Source: Anaerolineaceae bacterium
Lineage (GTDB): Bacteria; Chloroflexota; Anaerolineae; Anaerolineales; UBA11579
Direction: 5' to 3'
Assembly (NCBI GenBank): GCA_900299355.1
Contig: OMJR01000125.1
Coordinates: 1 to 36,375, forward strand
Length of the DNA stretch: 36,375 nucleotides
Notes under the pieces: model-generated
Told to the model about the DNA's origin: nothing
Databases searched by the model: none
Seen by the model: only the letters and a program-made list of their open reading frames with translations
Shown here: positions 20,837-30,038 of the stretch, piece by piece
Numbering within the stretch: position 1 is the first letter of the stretch
Layout of the letters: each line of letters opens with the position of its first letter
Translations under genes and position numbers: made by a program

Positions 20837-22054
20837 TCACTTGTTCGGATTGTGGCTTGATTCTAGGCCACTCGCTGTTTTGTGTCCAGCTGAATCCTGG
20901 GCCGCGGCGTAGATGGCCAATAACTGTTGATAATTACGTTCCGGCGTGTACAAAGTTTCATAGCTGCGCCGGCCGCGGCCGCCAATACGGGCCAGCTTGT
21001 CGGCATGCGCCTGGGCCCAGCCGACCTTGGCGGCGATGCCGCTGGCGTCGCCGGGGTTGAAGAGCAGGCCGTTCTTGCCATCCCTAATCATTTCGGCCAT
21101 CGCGCCGAGGCGCGAGGCCAGCACCGGCGTGCCGCAGGCAAAGGCCTCGATGATGGTGTTGGGCATGCCTTCGTAGGAGAGGGAGGGGAAGACCAGCAGT
21201 TTGGCGCGCCCCATCAGGCCCAGCACTTCGTTATGCGGGCGGCGCCCCAGCCATTCGACATTCAACTGCGCCTCGGCCGCCAGCTGCGCTTGCAGCGCCT
21301 CCGCCAGCGGCCCGTCCCCAACGATTTTGAGCGGCAAGCCATCCACGCGGCGCCATGCTTCCAGCAATGGCAGCAGGCCCTTCTGCTGGTCCAGGCGGCC
21401 CACGAAGAGTGCGAAGTTCTCGCGCTTGCCGCGCACGCGCTCCACCTCCGCCACGAAGTTGGGTTTCACCGCCAGGCGCTCGGCGGGCAGGCCGCCTTCA
21501 ATAAATTTGCGGCGCGCGAATTCGGTCAGCACGATGTAGCGGTCGACCTGGTGCTGCCAGGTGCCCAGCGCGCGATGAGTGGCCAGCATGCCGCCCACCA
21601 CGCCGGTCTGCGCGCGGCTGCCGCGCCAGCAGGCATGCGCCAGGCCCGGCCAGGCCACCGCTTTGCCCAGGCACTCCTCGCAAACCTGGCCGTCGCGAAA
21701 GAAAGTCGCCACCGGACAGAGCAGGCGGTAGTTGCGCAGGTCCTGCACCACTGGCAGGCCGTGGGCCTTGGCGGCGTAATAGGCCGCCGGCGAAATCAAC
21801 ATGAAGGTGTTGTGGAAGTGCACCAAATCCGGCTGGCTGCGGCGAATCAGGGCATCCAGCGCGCGGTAGCTGTCCCGCGACCAGACCGTGCGGGCCGCGG
21901 CGCTGAGCGGGTTCATCGCGTTGATGTCGGCGTTGTCGCGGGTGAAGGGGATGACTTCGTGGCCGTGCGCTTCGAGAAGGGCGCTGGTGGCGCGGTAGCT
22001 CTGGTCTTCGCCGCCGGGCTGCTGGTAATAGTTGTGGGCGTAAATAATTCTCAT
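20837..22054 (-). CDS. GT4-family glycosyltransferase
   Basis: The 405-residue protein is a GT-B glycosyltransferase. The N-terminal MRIIYAHNYYQQPGGEDQ with HFHNTF is typical of acceptor-side sequences. The C-terminal half has FVGRLDQQKGLLPLLEAW and the donor-binding SYEGMPNTIIEAFACGTPVLAS with the EX7E pattern. It would transfer a sugar from a nucleotide donor onto a lipid-linked glycan at the cytosolic membrane face. Its ATG overlaps the flippase stop by 4 nt (ATGA), indicating translational coupling. A four-Cys cluster (CPVATFF...CEEC...C) lies in the acceptor domain, as in several GT4 enzymes. Confidence 0.92.
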   Translation of the reverse strand: MRIIYAHNYYQQPGGEDQSYRATSALLEAHGHEVIPFTRDNADINAMNPLSAAARTVWSRDSYRALDALIRRSQPDLVHFHNTFMLISPAAYYAAKAHGLPVVQDLRNYRLLCPVATFFRDGQVCEECLGKAVAWPGLAHACWRGSRAQTGVVGGMLATHRALGTWQHQVDRYIVLTEFARRKFIEGGLPAERLAVKPNFVAEVERVRGKRENFALFVGRLDQQKGLLPLLEAWRRVDGLPLKIVGDGPLAEALQAQLAAEAQLNVEWLGRRPHNEVLGLMGRAKLLVFPSLSYEGMPNTIIEAFACGTPVLASRLGAMAEMIRDGKNGLLFNPGDASGIAAKVGWAQAHADKLARIGGRGRRSYETLYTPERNYQQLLAIYAAAQDSAGHKTASGLESSHNPNK

Positions 22055-23304
22055 GCGCGGGCCAACTGGCGTGCCAGCAGCAGCGCCATTACCAGGTAGG
22101 CCAGCCCTTGTCCGGCGAAGGCGCCGCCCACGCCGTAGGCGATGGTCAGGTACACGCCGCCGGTGAGCGCGAAGGCCGCGCCGTAGACATAGGCGCGCAC
22201 CACCCGCTCGGGCATTTCCATGGCGCGCAGGCCGGAGCCGAGCAGGCTGCTGGCGCCCATGACTACCGGCACCAACCCGGCCAGCGGCAGCAAGGCCGCG
22301 TATTCAGCGTATTGTCCGGCGTATAGCCACTCAATGATGGTGGTGCGGAAGAAAGCCAGCAGCAGCCAATAAAGTCCGCTGGCGGCTAGGAAGGCCAGAC
22401 TGAATTGGCGCAAGCGCCGGTGCAGGGTCGCCCGCCCGCGTTCCTGGTACAGCGTCGCCAGCTGGGGCAGCAGCAAAACCACCAGGGCCTGCACGCTTTG
22501 GGTCAGCGGGGTCAGCGTGTTGCTCAGCGCACGCAGCACGCCCGCGGCGGAGAGCTCGCTGGCGTAGGGAATGGCCAGGTAGAAGATATTGAGCGGCACC
22601 CAAATCAAAACCGCCGAGACGGCCGCCCAGCGGGCATAGTCCCATTGTGGGGCGCGCATCGCGGCCATCTTGCTCTTGGAGTTGCGTTGGGGTTTCAGGG
22701 CGGCCAGCAGCAGCAGCGAAATCAACAACGCAGCCAGCCCGAGCACCAGGTAGGCGCTGAAGGGGGAGAGCTGGTTGGCAGCCCGCAGCCATAGCAAACC
22801 GAGCACCGACAAAGCCAGGTAAAGCCCGCTGCCGACTGCCGCCCAGGTCGGTCGCGCCTCAACGTAAAAAGCGCGGCGCAGCAGCCAGGGCAGCAGGATA
22901 AAGGGTGACGCGATGGCGACCCCGTAGAGCGCGTTGGTTAATAGCGCGTTGCCAGCCTGGGCCAGCAGCCAGGCGGCCAGGGTCAGCAATGCAGCGCCAA
23001 GCAAGCTGACCAGCAGATGCCCGCTCAGCAGGAAACCCAGATAACTCCGAAAATGCTCGCGAAAGCGCCCGGCGCCCAGCACCAGCATCGGCTCGGTCAG
23101 CAGGGCAGTGTGCAGCGCGCCGAGAAAGAGGAACACCGCGAAGGCCAGTGCGAAGGCGCCGTAGGCTTCGGGCGCCAGCCAGCGCGCCAGGAGCACATTG
23201 ACTACAAAGGTGGTCAGCGAGAAGAGGCCCTGGTCGGCCAGGCTGAGCAGGGCGCGCGGCCCCCAATGGCGCAGGCGCGCAGCGAGCGGGGATGAATCTG
23301 ACAT
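22051..23304 (-). CDS. polysaccharide flippase (Wzx/MATE-like)
   Basis: The 417-residue protein has about twelve to fourteen hydrophobic helices and opens with ALLSLADQGLFSLTTFVVNVLLARWLAPEAYGAFALAF, the hallmark start of Wzx-type polysaccharide transport proteins. It would flip lipid-linked repeat units across the membrane. It heads the leftward arm of the exopolysaccharide locus. The ATG lies 6 bp after TAAATT and has no Shine-Dalgarno, so it is probably leaderless. It diverges from the WecG/TagA-type gene. The coupling to GT4 supports a shared pathway. Confidence 0.88.
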   Translation of the reverse strand: MSDSSPLAARLRHWGPRALLSLADQGLFSLTTFVVNVLLARWLAPEAYGAFALAFAVFLFLGALHTALLTEPMLVLGAGRFREHFRSYLGFLLSGHLLVSLLGAALLTLAAWLLAQAGNALLTNALYGVAIASPFILLPWLLRRAFYVEARPTWAAVGSGLYLALSVLGLLWLRAANQLSPFSAYLVLGLAALLISLLLLAALKPQRNSKSKMAAMRAPQWDYARWAAVSAVLIWVPLNIFYLAIPYASELSAAGVLRALSNTLTPLTQSVQALVVLLLPQLATLYQERGRATLHRRLRQFSLAFLAASGLYWLLLAFFRTTIIEWLYAGQYAEYAALLPLAGLVPVVMGASSLLGSGLRAMEMPERVVRAYVYGAAFALTGGVYLTIAYGVGGAFAGQGLAYLVMALLLARQLARA

Positions 23305-23310
23305 AGCGCC

Positions 23311-23377
23311 AATTTACCATGCGGGCCAGGTTGGCGGGGGGTGGCAGCGCACCCCAAAATCGGCCTGCGCCTATAAT
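23311..23377. promoter_or_regulatory. divergent promoters of the exopolysaccharide locus
   Basis: On the plus strand TATAAT (23372-23377) is followed by 7 nt and ATG 23385, an exact leaderless layout. On the minus strand TAAATT (23316-23311) is followed by 6 nt and ATG 23304. Neither has a clear -35 box. Confidence 0.45.
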
Positions 23378-23384
23378 GCGGGGC

Positions 23385-24158
23385 ATGGATGTGGAACGGG
23401 TCAGCCTGCTGGGCGTGGGTGTGGACGCGGTCGATATGGCCGCCACGCTGGCGCTAATGGCGGATGCTATCAAGAAGCGCCAAGCTGGCTATATCTGTTT
23501 GGCGCCGGCGCACAACCTGCTGGCAGCCCATGACGACCCGCAGGTCAACGCGGCCTTTGCGGATAGCCTGCTTACCGTGCCGGATGGTATGGGCACGGTC
23601 TGGTTTCTGAAGGCGCTGGGCCAACGCGGCGTGGGGCGGGTCTACGGCCCGGAGCTGCTGCAGGCGGCCTGCCTGGCGGGCTTGGATGCCGGTTGGCGGC
23701 ACTTCTTTTTAGGCGGCAGCCCTGAGGTCAGTGAGACCTTGATAAATCGTTTGCGCGGGCAGCATCCAGATCTGCAGGTGGCCGGCAGCGCCACGCCGCC
23801 TTTTGGCGCCTGGGATGCCCACGAAACGCGTACAATCGTGGCAATGATTAATCACAGCCAAGCTGATATTGTGTGGGTGGCCTTGGGTAGCCCGCGACAG
23901 GAACAGTGGATGGCGGCCCAGCGCGCCAACCTGGATGCGCCGCTGCTGGTGGGCGTGGGCGCGGCCTTCGATTTCCTGGCGGGGGCCAAGCCCCAGGCGC
24001 CACGCTGGATGCAGCGCAGCGGCTTGGAATGGCTCTTCCGCTTGCTCAGCGAGCCGCGCCGTTTGTGGCGGCGCTACGCCCAATACCCGCGCTTTGTGTG
24101 GCTGGCGCTGGGCCAAATCCTGGGCTTGAAACGCTATCCGCTCAACGAGAACTCTTAA
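23385..24158 (+). CDS. WecG/TagA/CpsF family glycosyltransferase (GT26)
   Basis: I place the start at ATG 23385 (MDVERVSLLGVGVDAVDM), 7 bp past TATAAT; the ORF-track start lies upstream of the promoter box. The 257-residue protein has the family motifs: APAHNLLAAHDDPQVNAAF with the LLTVPDGMGTVWF active-site region, RVYGPELL, HFFLGGSPEV, and WVALGSPRQEQWM near the C-terminal third. GT26 enzymes add N-acetylmannosaminuronate, N-acetylmannosamine or related sugars to an undecaprenyl-linked acceptor. The donor here is unknown. It is followed immediately by the polyprenyl-phosphate sugar transferase gene. Confidence 0.92.
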   Translation: MDVERVSLLGVGVDAVDMAATLALMADAIKKRQAGYICLAPAHNLLAAHDDPQVNAAFADSLLTVPDGMGTVWFLKALGQRGVGRVYGPELLQAACLAGLDAGWRHFFLGGSPEVSETLINRLRGQHPDLQVAGSATPPFGAWDAHETRTIVAMINHSQADIVWVALGSPRQEQWMAAQRANLDAPLLVGVGAAFDFLAGAKPQAPRWMQRSGLEWLFRLLSEPRRLWRRYAQYPRFVWLALGQILGLKRYPLNENS

Positions 24159-25541
24159 ATGCTGCGACGTTTTTCAGTCAACTTTGCTTTATTTTCCATC
24201 GCGCTGGACGCCCTGCTGGTGGCCGCCGCGCTGCGCCTGGCAGTCCTGTACCGTCCAGCGTTGAATGCCCTATCGTTTGCGCAGACCATTGAGGCTGGCG
24301 GCGCGCTGCTGCCGGATGTGCTTTATATCGTCTTCCCGATATTGTGGGTGGCGGTGCTGCTGCTCTTCGCGGTCTACGATGGACGCCGCAACCTGCGCGT
24401 GGTGGACGAAATGAGCAGCCTGACCCTGGGCTGCCTGCTGGCGGCGATTGCCTCGGCAGGGGCGCTCTATCTCAGCTTCCGGGATGTCTCGCGGCTGCTC
24501 TTTGTGCTATTCGCGCTATTTGCGGTGGTCAGCTTGGGCGGCTGGCGCTTGCTCTACCGACTGGGCCAGCGCTGGCTGGGCTTCCGCGCCGAGCAGCGCC
24601 GCGTACTGGTGGTGGGCGCCGGCGAGATTGGCCGCCAGGTGCAGACCCAGATTCAACAGCACGGCAAGCTGGGCCTGCTCTTTCTGGGCTTCCTGGATGA
24701 CGAGACCAGCGGCGATGAGGTGCTGGGCTATTTGAATGATGCGCGCCAGGTGGTGATGGCGCAAAAGCCCGACGATGTGGTGATTGCCCTGCCGGGTTGG
24801 GCTTACCAGCGTGTGAACACCCTGGCGGCCGAGTTGCATGATTTGCCGGTGCGCACTTGGGTGATTCCCGATTACTTTGCGCTGGCCCTGCACCGTGCCC
24901 AGGTGGACGATTTCGCTGGCCTGCCGCTGCTGGATTTGCGCGCCCCCGCGCTCAGCGACTACCAGCGCCTGACCAAGCGCGCCTTTGATGTCGCGCTGGT
25001 ACTGCTGCTGGCGCCGCTGGCCTTGCCGGCGATGGGCTTGATTTCGGTCGCCATCCTGCTAGCCGACGGCGCTCCGGTGCTGTTGCGCCAAAAGCGGGTG
25101 GGCGAAAATGGCCGGGTGTTTGATATGCTCAAATTTCGCACCATGGTGCCGTATGCTGAACTGTTGCTGCCCGAGGATGACAGCCTGCTGCACAAGCGCC
25201 GCGACGACCCGCGCGTGACGCGGGTGGGCGGTTTTCTGCGCCGCACCAGCCTGGACGAATTGCCGCAGTTCTTCAACATCCTGCGCGGAGAGATGAGCCT
25301 GGTCGGCCCGCGCCCGGAACTGCCCGAGCTGGTGGAACGTTACGAGACCTGGCAGCGCAAGCGCTTTGCGGTGCCGCAGGGGCTGACAGGTTGGTGGCAA
25401 ATCAATGGGCGCAGCGATAAACCGATGCACCTGCACACGGAGGATGACCTGTACTACGTGCAAAATTATTCCCTGGGACTGGACTTGTTGATTTTGTGGC
25501 GCACCTTGTGGACCGTGCTGAGCGGGCGGGGAGCGTATTGA
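24159..25541 (+). CDS. exopolysaccharide biosynthesis polyprenyl glycosylphosphotransferase
   Basis: The 460-residue protein has about four N-terminal helices, a central CoA-binding-3-like Rossmann region (VLVVGAGEIGRQVQTQI), a single helix (about residues 275-300) after KRAFDVALVLLL, and the catalytic domain (LLRQKRVGENGRVFDMLKFRTM, RVGGFLRRTSLDELPQFFNILRGEMSLVGPRPE, GLTGWWQINGR). It transfers a hexose-1-phosphate from a nucleotide sugar to undecaprenyl phosphate, starting repeat-unit assembly at the inner membrane face. ATG 24159 follows the upstream stop without a gap, and its own stop overlaps the next start (TGATG). It is therefore a tight operon member. Confidence 0.95.
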   Translation: MLRRFSVNFALFSIALDALLVAAALRLAVLYRPALNALSFAQTIEAGGALLPDVLYIVFPILWVAVLLLFAVYDGRRNLRVVDEMSSLTLGCLLAAIASAGALYLSFRDVSRLLFVLFALFAVVSLGGWRLLYRLGQRWLGFRAEQRRVLVVGAGEIGRQVQTQIQQHGKLGLLFLGFLDDETSGDEVLGYLNDARQVVMAQKPDDVVIALPGWAYQRVNTLAAELHDLPVRTWVIPDYFALALHRAQVDDFAGLPLLDLRAPALSDYQRLTKRAFDVALVLLLAPLALPAMGLISVAILLADGAPVLLRQKRVGENGRVFDMLKFRTMVPYAELLLPEDDSLLHKRRDDPRVTRVGGFLRRTSLDELPQFFNILRGEMSLVGPRPELPELVERYETWQRKRFAVPQGLTGWWQINGRSDKPMHLHTEDDLYYVQNYSLGLDLLILWRTLWTVLSGRGAY

Positions 25542-27967
25542 TGCGGCAGACCGATTGGAAATACCTGGGACGCGAGGCGCTGCTGATTGTGCTGCTGGGC
25601 TACCTGGTGGTGGCGGGCGGTACGCTGAGTGGGATGATTGCCTACCCGTTGCGCCTGATAAACGCCGTGCTGGCCGGGCTGCTATTTGGCGGCTGGTTGC
25701 TGTGGAAGCTGCTGCGCCGCGAGAAGTTACTGGTCACCGGCCTGGAACGGGCCTGGCTGTTCTTCCTGGGCAGCCAACTGCTGGCCACGGTCTTCTCGGA
25801 CGACCCGCGCCGCAGCTTGCCCTGGCTGGCCTTGTGGCTGAGCTATGCGCTGCTGTTCTATTTGATGTACGAGCTGCTGCGCAAGGGCTGGCCAGCTGAA
25901 TTGGTTGAGAAGACCTTGTTGATTGCCGGCGCGATTGTGATTGGCCTGGGGCTGTACCAGGTGGGTACTTTGTATCTGGATTGGCGCGCGGCGGTGGATG
26001 AACTGGCGATTGCCCCGGGCTTCAGCTTCCGTATTTCGGGCCTGCTAGGCGACCCCAACCTGCTGGCCGCTTTCACTAATCTGCTGCTGCCGCTGGCCTT
26101 GGCCCGCGCTCTGGCCAGCCGCAAAGGTGCCGGTCAGGTACTGCTGGGGCTGTTGTGGCTGGCGGGTCTGGCGGTGGTCTATTTCACCGATTCGCGGGGC
26201 GGCCTGTTGGGCCTGGCCATGGGCCTGTTCATCGTCAGCCTGGGTTGGATGCGGATTCTGTCAGACAGGGCGCGCCAGGTATCGAGCCAGGTGTGGGCCT
26301 GGCTGCGCGCCCGGCGCTGGCTGTTCTACGGCCTGTTGCTGGCGCTGCTGGTGTTGGGCGCTTACGCGGCTTTGTTGGCCCTGGGCGGGGGAGGGGATAC
26401 CACCCATGCGCCGGTGGCCAGTGCGCGCGATATTTACTGGCAGGCCGCGGCGGCCGCCTTCCTGGCCAAACCGGTTAGCGGCACCGGGCCGGGAATCTAT
26501 CCCAGCTACCTGATGCAAATCTGGAGCACGCCGCCCGCGCGACCCTACCTGCACGCCCACAGCACGCCCTTTAACATCGGTGCGGAGAGCGGCCTGCTGG
26601 GCTTCTTTGCGTTTTTTGGCTTGCTGATTGCGATTTGGCGGCGGGCCGCCGGCGGCTGGCGCGAGCAGGATGCCGCGGGCCAAGCGCGTTGGGTCGGCAT
26701 CGCCGCCAGCCTGGCAGGTTTCAGTGTGCACTCGTTGGTGGATGATTTCCTGCCCTTTGGCGCCGCGGGTGGCGTGTTGATGATATTGTTGGCCTTATGG
26801 CTGGCGCCGATTCCACGCGAGGAGCAAGCGGAAGCCGCCGAAGGACTTAATCCGCTCTGGCTGCTGGTGCCGGCCTTGTTGACCGCCGTGCTGGCCATCA
26901 ATCCACTGCGAGCGCAGGGCGTGGCGGAAGAGGCTGCCCGGTTTGGTAATGGCGGTGATTGGGTTGCGGCGGCGGAGGGCATGCAGGCCGCGGCCGAGCG
27001 CGACCCGGGCTATGCGGTCTATTGGCAGCAGGCGGCCTACGCCTATGGGCGTGCCGCGGCGGACAACCCAATTTATCACGACCTGGCTTTGCAGAGTTAT
27101 GTGCGCGCCACGCAACTGGAGCCGGTCTACAGCCTGCCCTGGGCCAATTGGGCGGCGCTATCGGCTGCCAATGATTTGTTTGACAGGGCAGCTGAGGGGA
27201 TGCAGGCGGCGGCTGACCGCGCGCCGGAAGCCGGGCTCTATTGGCTGAATCTGGGTAGTTATCAAGAAAACCTTGGCAATGTGAAGGCGGCCAGTGAAGC
27301 CTACATGCAGGCTCTAAGCCTGGAGCCGGATTGGAGCGCCAGCGCCTTCTGGACCCGCAGCGCCTTGCGCCAGGAAACCCTGGCCGCTTTTGAGCCACCG
27401 CCGCCCGACCCGGGCCGGCCGGTGGAAGAGGGCCGCATCCTGGCTGGTGAAGCGCGCGCTGCGATTGCCAATGGCGACCTGGAGCAGGGCCGCAGCTTGC
27501 TGGAGCAGGTCTACGCCATCAACAGCCAGGATGCGGAGCTTTATTTGGGCCTGGCTGAAATTGCTATGGCTGAAGATGAACTTGAATTAACGGAACGTAA
27601 TATCCAGGTTGGATTGCTGGTGCAGGCCACCAGCAACCAGCACAAGGCCGAGATGCTGCTGCTCTGGGCGGAAATCGCAGCTCAACAGGGCGACGATGAG
27701 GCGACCCTGGAACGCTACCAGGGCGCTTTTGAAGCGATTACGACTGAGAATTTATATGGCGGGGGCAGCCGCGGTTGGGTGCCCTACAATCTGTTCGTGT
27801 TCCAGCGCCAGGGCTTGGCGGAGGATTTGCTGCCGCAATTGGAGCGGGCCGATATCCCGGCCAGCGTGGCCCTACGGCTATTGGTGTTGGCGGATTTGTA
27901 CGAGGAGATGGGCCAGCCAGACCAGGCTGAAGTAGTGCGCGCGGTACTGGGGCCTTATTTGCCCTAG
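25541..27967 (+). CDS. O-antigen ligase/polymerase-like membrane protein with C-terminal TPR domain
   Basis: I place the start at ATG 25541 (MRQTDWKYLGREALL), overlapping the upstream stop as TGATG with GGGGAG upstream, giving 808 residues. The first half has ten or more membrane helices with the Wzy_C pattern (YFTDSRGGLLGL and GTGPGIYPSYL, then HAHSTPFNIGAESGLLGF, the usual H-x-H-N-like periplasmic loop). The C-terminal half, from about residue 480, has TPR units (YWQQAAYAYGRAAADNP, GLYWLNLGSYQENLGNVKAASEAYMQAL, AELYLGLAEIAMAEDELELTERN). Such proteins join or polymerise lipid-linked glycans outside the membrane. It closes the rightward exopolysaccharide operon. Confidence 0.9.
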   Translation: MRQTDWKYLGREALLIVLLGYLVVAGGTLSGMIAYPLRLINAVLAGLLFGGWLLWKLLRREKLLVTGLERAWLFFLGSQLLATVFSDDPRRSLPWLALWLSYALLFYLMYELLRKGWPAELVEKTLLIAGAIVIGLGLYQVGTLYLDWRAAVDELAIAPGFSFRISGLLGDPNLLAAFTNLLLPLALARALASRKGAGQVLLGLLWLAGLAVVYFTDSRGGLLGLAMGLFIVSLGWMRILSDRARQVSSQVWAWLRARRWLFYGLLLALLVLGAYAALLALGGGGDTTHAPVASARDIYWQAAAAAFLAKPVSGTGPGIYPSYLMQIWSTPPARPYLHAHSTPFNIGAESGLLGFFAFFGLLIAIWRRAAGGWREQDAAGQARWVGIAASLAGFSVHSLVDDFLPFGAAGGVLMILLALWLAPIPREEQAEAAEGLNPLWLLVPALLTAVLAINPLRAQGVAEEAARFGNGGDWVAAAEGMQAAAERDPGYAVYWQQAAYAYGRAAADNPIYHDLALQSYVRATQLEPVYSLPWANWAALSAANDLFDRAAEGMQAAADRAPEAGLYWLNLGSYQENLGNVKAASEAYMQALSLEPDWSASAFWTRSALRQETLAAFEPPPPDPGRPVEEGRILAGEARAAIANGDLEQGRSLLEQVYAINSQDAELYLGLAEIAMAEDELELTERNIQVGLLVQATSNQHKAEMLLLWAEIAAQQGDDEATLERYQGAFEAITTENLYGGGSRGWVPYNLFVFQRQGLAEDLLPQLERADIPASVALRLLVLADLYEEMGQPDQAEVVRAVLGPYLP

Positions 27968-28476
27968 TCCTCGCCGAACAGGTCGAAGCGCCAATCGTTG
28001 CACACAATCGGGTTCCCGGGCGGGTACTCGTACTCAAAATTGCCTAACAATTCGAAGCCAGCCTTGCGGCTGATGGCGATTGACCCGGCGTTATCAATGC
28101 GGGGGTAGGCGTGCATCCAGCGATGCTTTTTCTCTTTGCGGGCCTCTTCAATCACCAGCAGAGTGGCGGCGGTCGCCACCCCTTGGCCCTGAAATTCGGG
28201 CACCACGCTGTAGCCGGTTTCCCAGGCCAATCCATCGCGGGCATCATGTTCCCAATAGCCAATCGTGCCAGCCGGCTCGCCATTCACAGTGATGACGAAC
28301 ATCCGGCCTTTACCGATATCGCCGATCTCGGCGTACTTCTGGTTGCGGGATACCAATTTTTCCTCGGGTTCGGGGCCGCCGAGGAACTGGGTCATGGCTG
28401 GGTCGCCCATGGTGCGCTTCAGCATGCCCAAATCGTCGGCGGTCCAGGGGCGGATATCAATCACTGGTTTCTTCAT
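27964..28476 (-). CDS. GNAT-family N-acetyltransferase (RimJ/RimL-like)
   Basis: The 170-residue protein has the GNAT layout: N-terminal IDIRPWTADDLGML, a WETGYSVVPEFQGQGVATAATLL motif A, and a C-terminal RIDNAGSIAISRKAGFELLG block typical of RimJ/RimL-like members. It is the last gene of the GcvT/oxidoreductase operon, its ATG overlapping the upstream stop by 4 nt (ATGA). Its stop shares the palindromic CTAG with the stop of the converging ligase gene. It acetylates an unknown amine. Tight coupling suggests it acts with the oxidoreductases. Confidence 0.88.
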   Translation of the reverse strand: MKKPVIDIRPWTADDLGMLKRTMGDPAMTQFLGGPEPEEKLVSRNQKYAEIGDIGKGRMFVITVNGEPAGTIGYWEHDARDGLAWETGYSVVPEFQGQGVATAATLLVIEEARKEKKHRWMHAYPRIDNAGSIAISRKAGFELLGNFEYEYPPGNPIVCNDWRFDLFGED

Positions 28477-30038
28477 CGTACCTCGCGTAGTAGTTGTCCA
28501 GCGGCATTGTAGCCCGGCAGCCCGCTGACCCCGCCGCCGGGATGCGCGCCATCCCCGCCCAGGTAGAGGCCATCGATGGGGGCGCGGTAACCGGCGAAGC
28601 CCGCGATGGGCCGCATGGTCAGCAGTTGGTCCAGGCCCATTTGCCCGTGGGTGAAAGACCCTTCGGGCAGGCCGTAATCGCGCTCATAATCCAGCGGGGT
28701 AATCACTTTGCGGTGCAATACCAGTTGGCCGAGGCCGGGCGCATAGCGCTCCAATGTCTTCACGACTAAGTCGCCCAGCGTTTCGCGTTTCTGGTCCCAA
28801 TCACCATCTCGCAATTGATAGGGGGCGTAGCGCACGGTGACACTCATCGCGTGCTGACCCGTCGGGGCCAGGCTGCTATCCAGCAGGCTGGGGATGCGCG
28901 CAATCAGAATCGGTTCCGCTGACAGTTGGCCGTACTTGGCGGCGTCGTAGGCGCGCTCGGCGTAATCCGGGCTGGGGCAGAGCACGATATCGCCGCTGAG
29001 CTGTTCCTCGCGCGCCTCGAAGGCGGGCAGGCCGCTGAGTGCCAAATGTACCGTGGCGGTGCTGCCTTGATATTTAATGTTGCGCAGGCGGCGCACATCG
29101 CGCGGTTGCAACTGCGGCCCGCCGGCCCAATCCAGCAGGGTCTGTTCTGGGCTGGTGGTCGAGAGGATAGCCCTGGCGGCAATGCGCTCGCCACCGGCCA
29201 GCTCGACGCCGGCCACTCGGTAGTTTTCAATCAGGATGCGCTGGACCTGCGCGCCGGTGCGGATGTCACCGCCAGCACCTTTGGCGGCCGAAGCCAGCGC
29301 GCGGTTGAGCGCCGCCAGGCCGCCCTTGACGCGCTGGGCCGAGCGATAGCCGCCGCTGTCGCCAGCTAGTTGCCCATAGACCAGCTTGAAGCTGGTGCCC
29401 GCCGCGCGCGGCCCCTGCATCAATTCGCTGACGCTGGCTGCGGCCAGCACACCTTTGAGCGCCTCGCTTTGGAAATGGCGCTCCAGATAGTGCTGGGCGC
29501 TCATCGGCAGCACGCGCAGAAAATCCATCAAACCGCGGGGACCCAGGCGGCGGGCGGCCAGGGCCACGCCGGCCCAGCGGGCCAATAGGCGCAGCGGGCG
29601 ATGGGCCAACCCGGGTGGCTCGAGGCGGGCCATGCGTTGCAAGATGGCAGCATACTGGGCCGCCTCTTGCGCATAGCCAACGAAGGCCTGCGCGTCGGGA
29701 ATCGAATGCTCGTGTAACTCGCTGGCGGTGCGGAGTACATCGCGCCAGAGGGTGATGCCGCTATCCAGTGCGTAAGCCGCCACCGGTATGTCGCTAAAGT
29801 CCAATCCGTGGCTGGCCAGGTCGAGCTTGTTCACCAGGGCGGCATCCAGCAGGCCGGCATCCGGCCAGCCGGTATTGAAATGAAATCCGGGAAAGAGTTC
29901 CTCGCTGGTGGTGGCCCCGCCGAGGGCGTCGCGGCGCTCAAGTACCAGCACCCGGCGTCCAGCCCGTGCCAGGCGGGCTGAGGCGGCTAGGCCGTTGGGG
30001 TCGCCGCCCAGCACGATGATGTCGTAGGCGCCGCTCAC
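28473..30038 (-). CDS. PYROXD2/CrtI-like FAD-dependent oxidoreductase (second copy)
   Basis: I place the start at GTG 30038, overlapping the upstream stop by 4 nt (GTGA), giving 521 residues. The N-terminus reads AYDIIVLGGDPNGLAASARLARAG with VLVLERR ending the second strand. The C-terminal FAD block is PIDGLYLGGDGAHPGGGVSGLPGYNAAGQLL. It is homologous throughout to the adjacent 30035-31618 product. The third position of the GxGxxG motif is Asp (GGDPNG) rather than Gly, unlike its neighbour's GGGHNG, and may alter dinucleotide binding. The family includes phytoene-desaturase-like and PYROXD2-type proteins; the substrate is unknown. Confidence 0.87.
   Translation of the reverse strand: MSGAYDIIVLGGDPNGLAASARLARAGRRVLVLERRDALGGATTSEELFPGFHFNTGWPDAGLLDAALVNKLDLASHGLDFSDIPVAAYALDSGITLWRDVLRTASELHEHSIPDAQAFVGYAQEAAQYAAILQRMARLEPPGLAHRPLRLLARWAGVALAARRLGPRGLMDFLRVLPMSAQHYLERHFQSEALKGVLAAASVSELMQGPRAAGTSFKLVYGQLAGDSGGYRSAQRVKGGLAALNRALASAAKGAGGDIRTGAQVQRILIENYRVAGVELAGGERIAARAILSTTSPEQTLLDWAGGPQLQPRDVRRLRNIKYQGSTATVHLALSGLPAFEAREEQLSGDIVLCPSPDYAERAYDAAKYGQLSAEPILIARIPSLLDSSLAPTGQHAMSVTVRYAPYQLRDGDWDQKRETLGDLVVKTLERYAPGLGQLVLHRKVITPLDYERDYGLPEGSFTHGQMGLDQLLTMRPIAGFAGYRAPIDGLYLGGDGAHPGGGVSGLPGYNAAGQLLREVR

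Noticed and set aside
20927-22099. 390-residue + strand ORF opposite GT4
   Set aside because: Shadow ORF with His/Arg/Gln bias; GT4 motifs are clear on the other strand.
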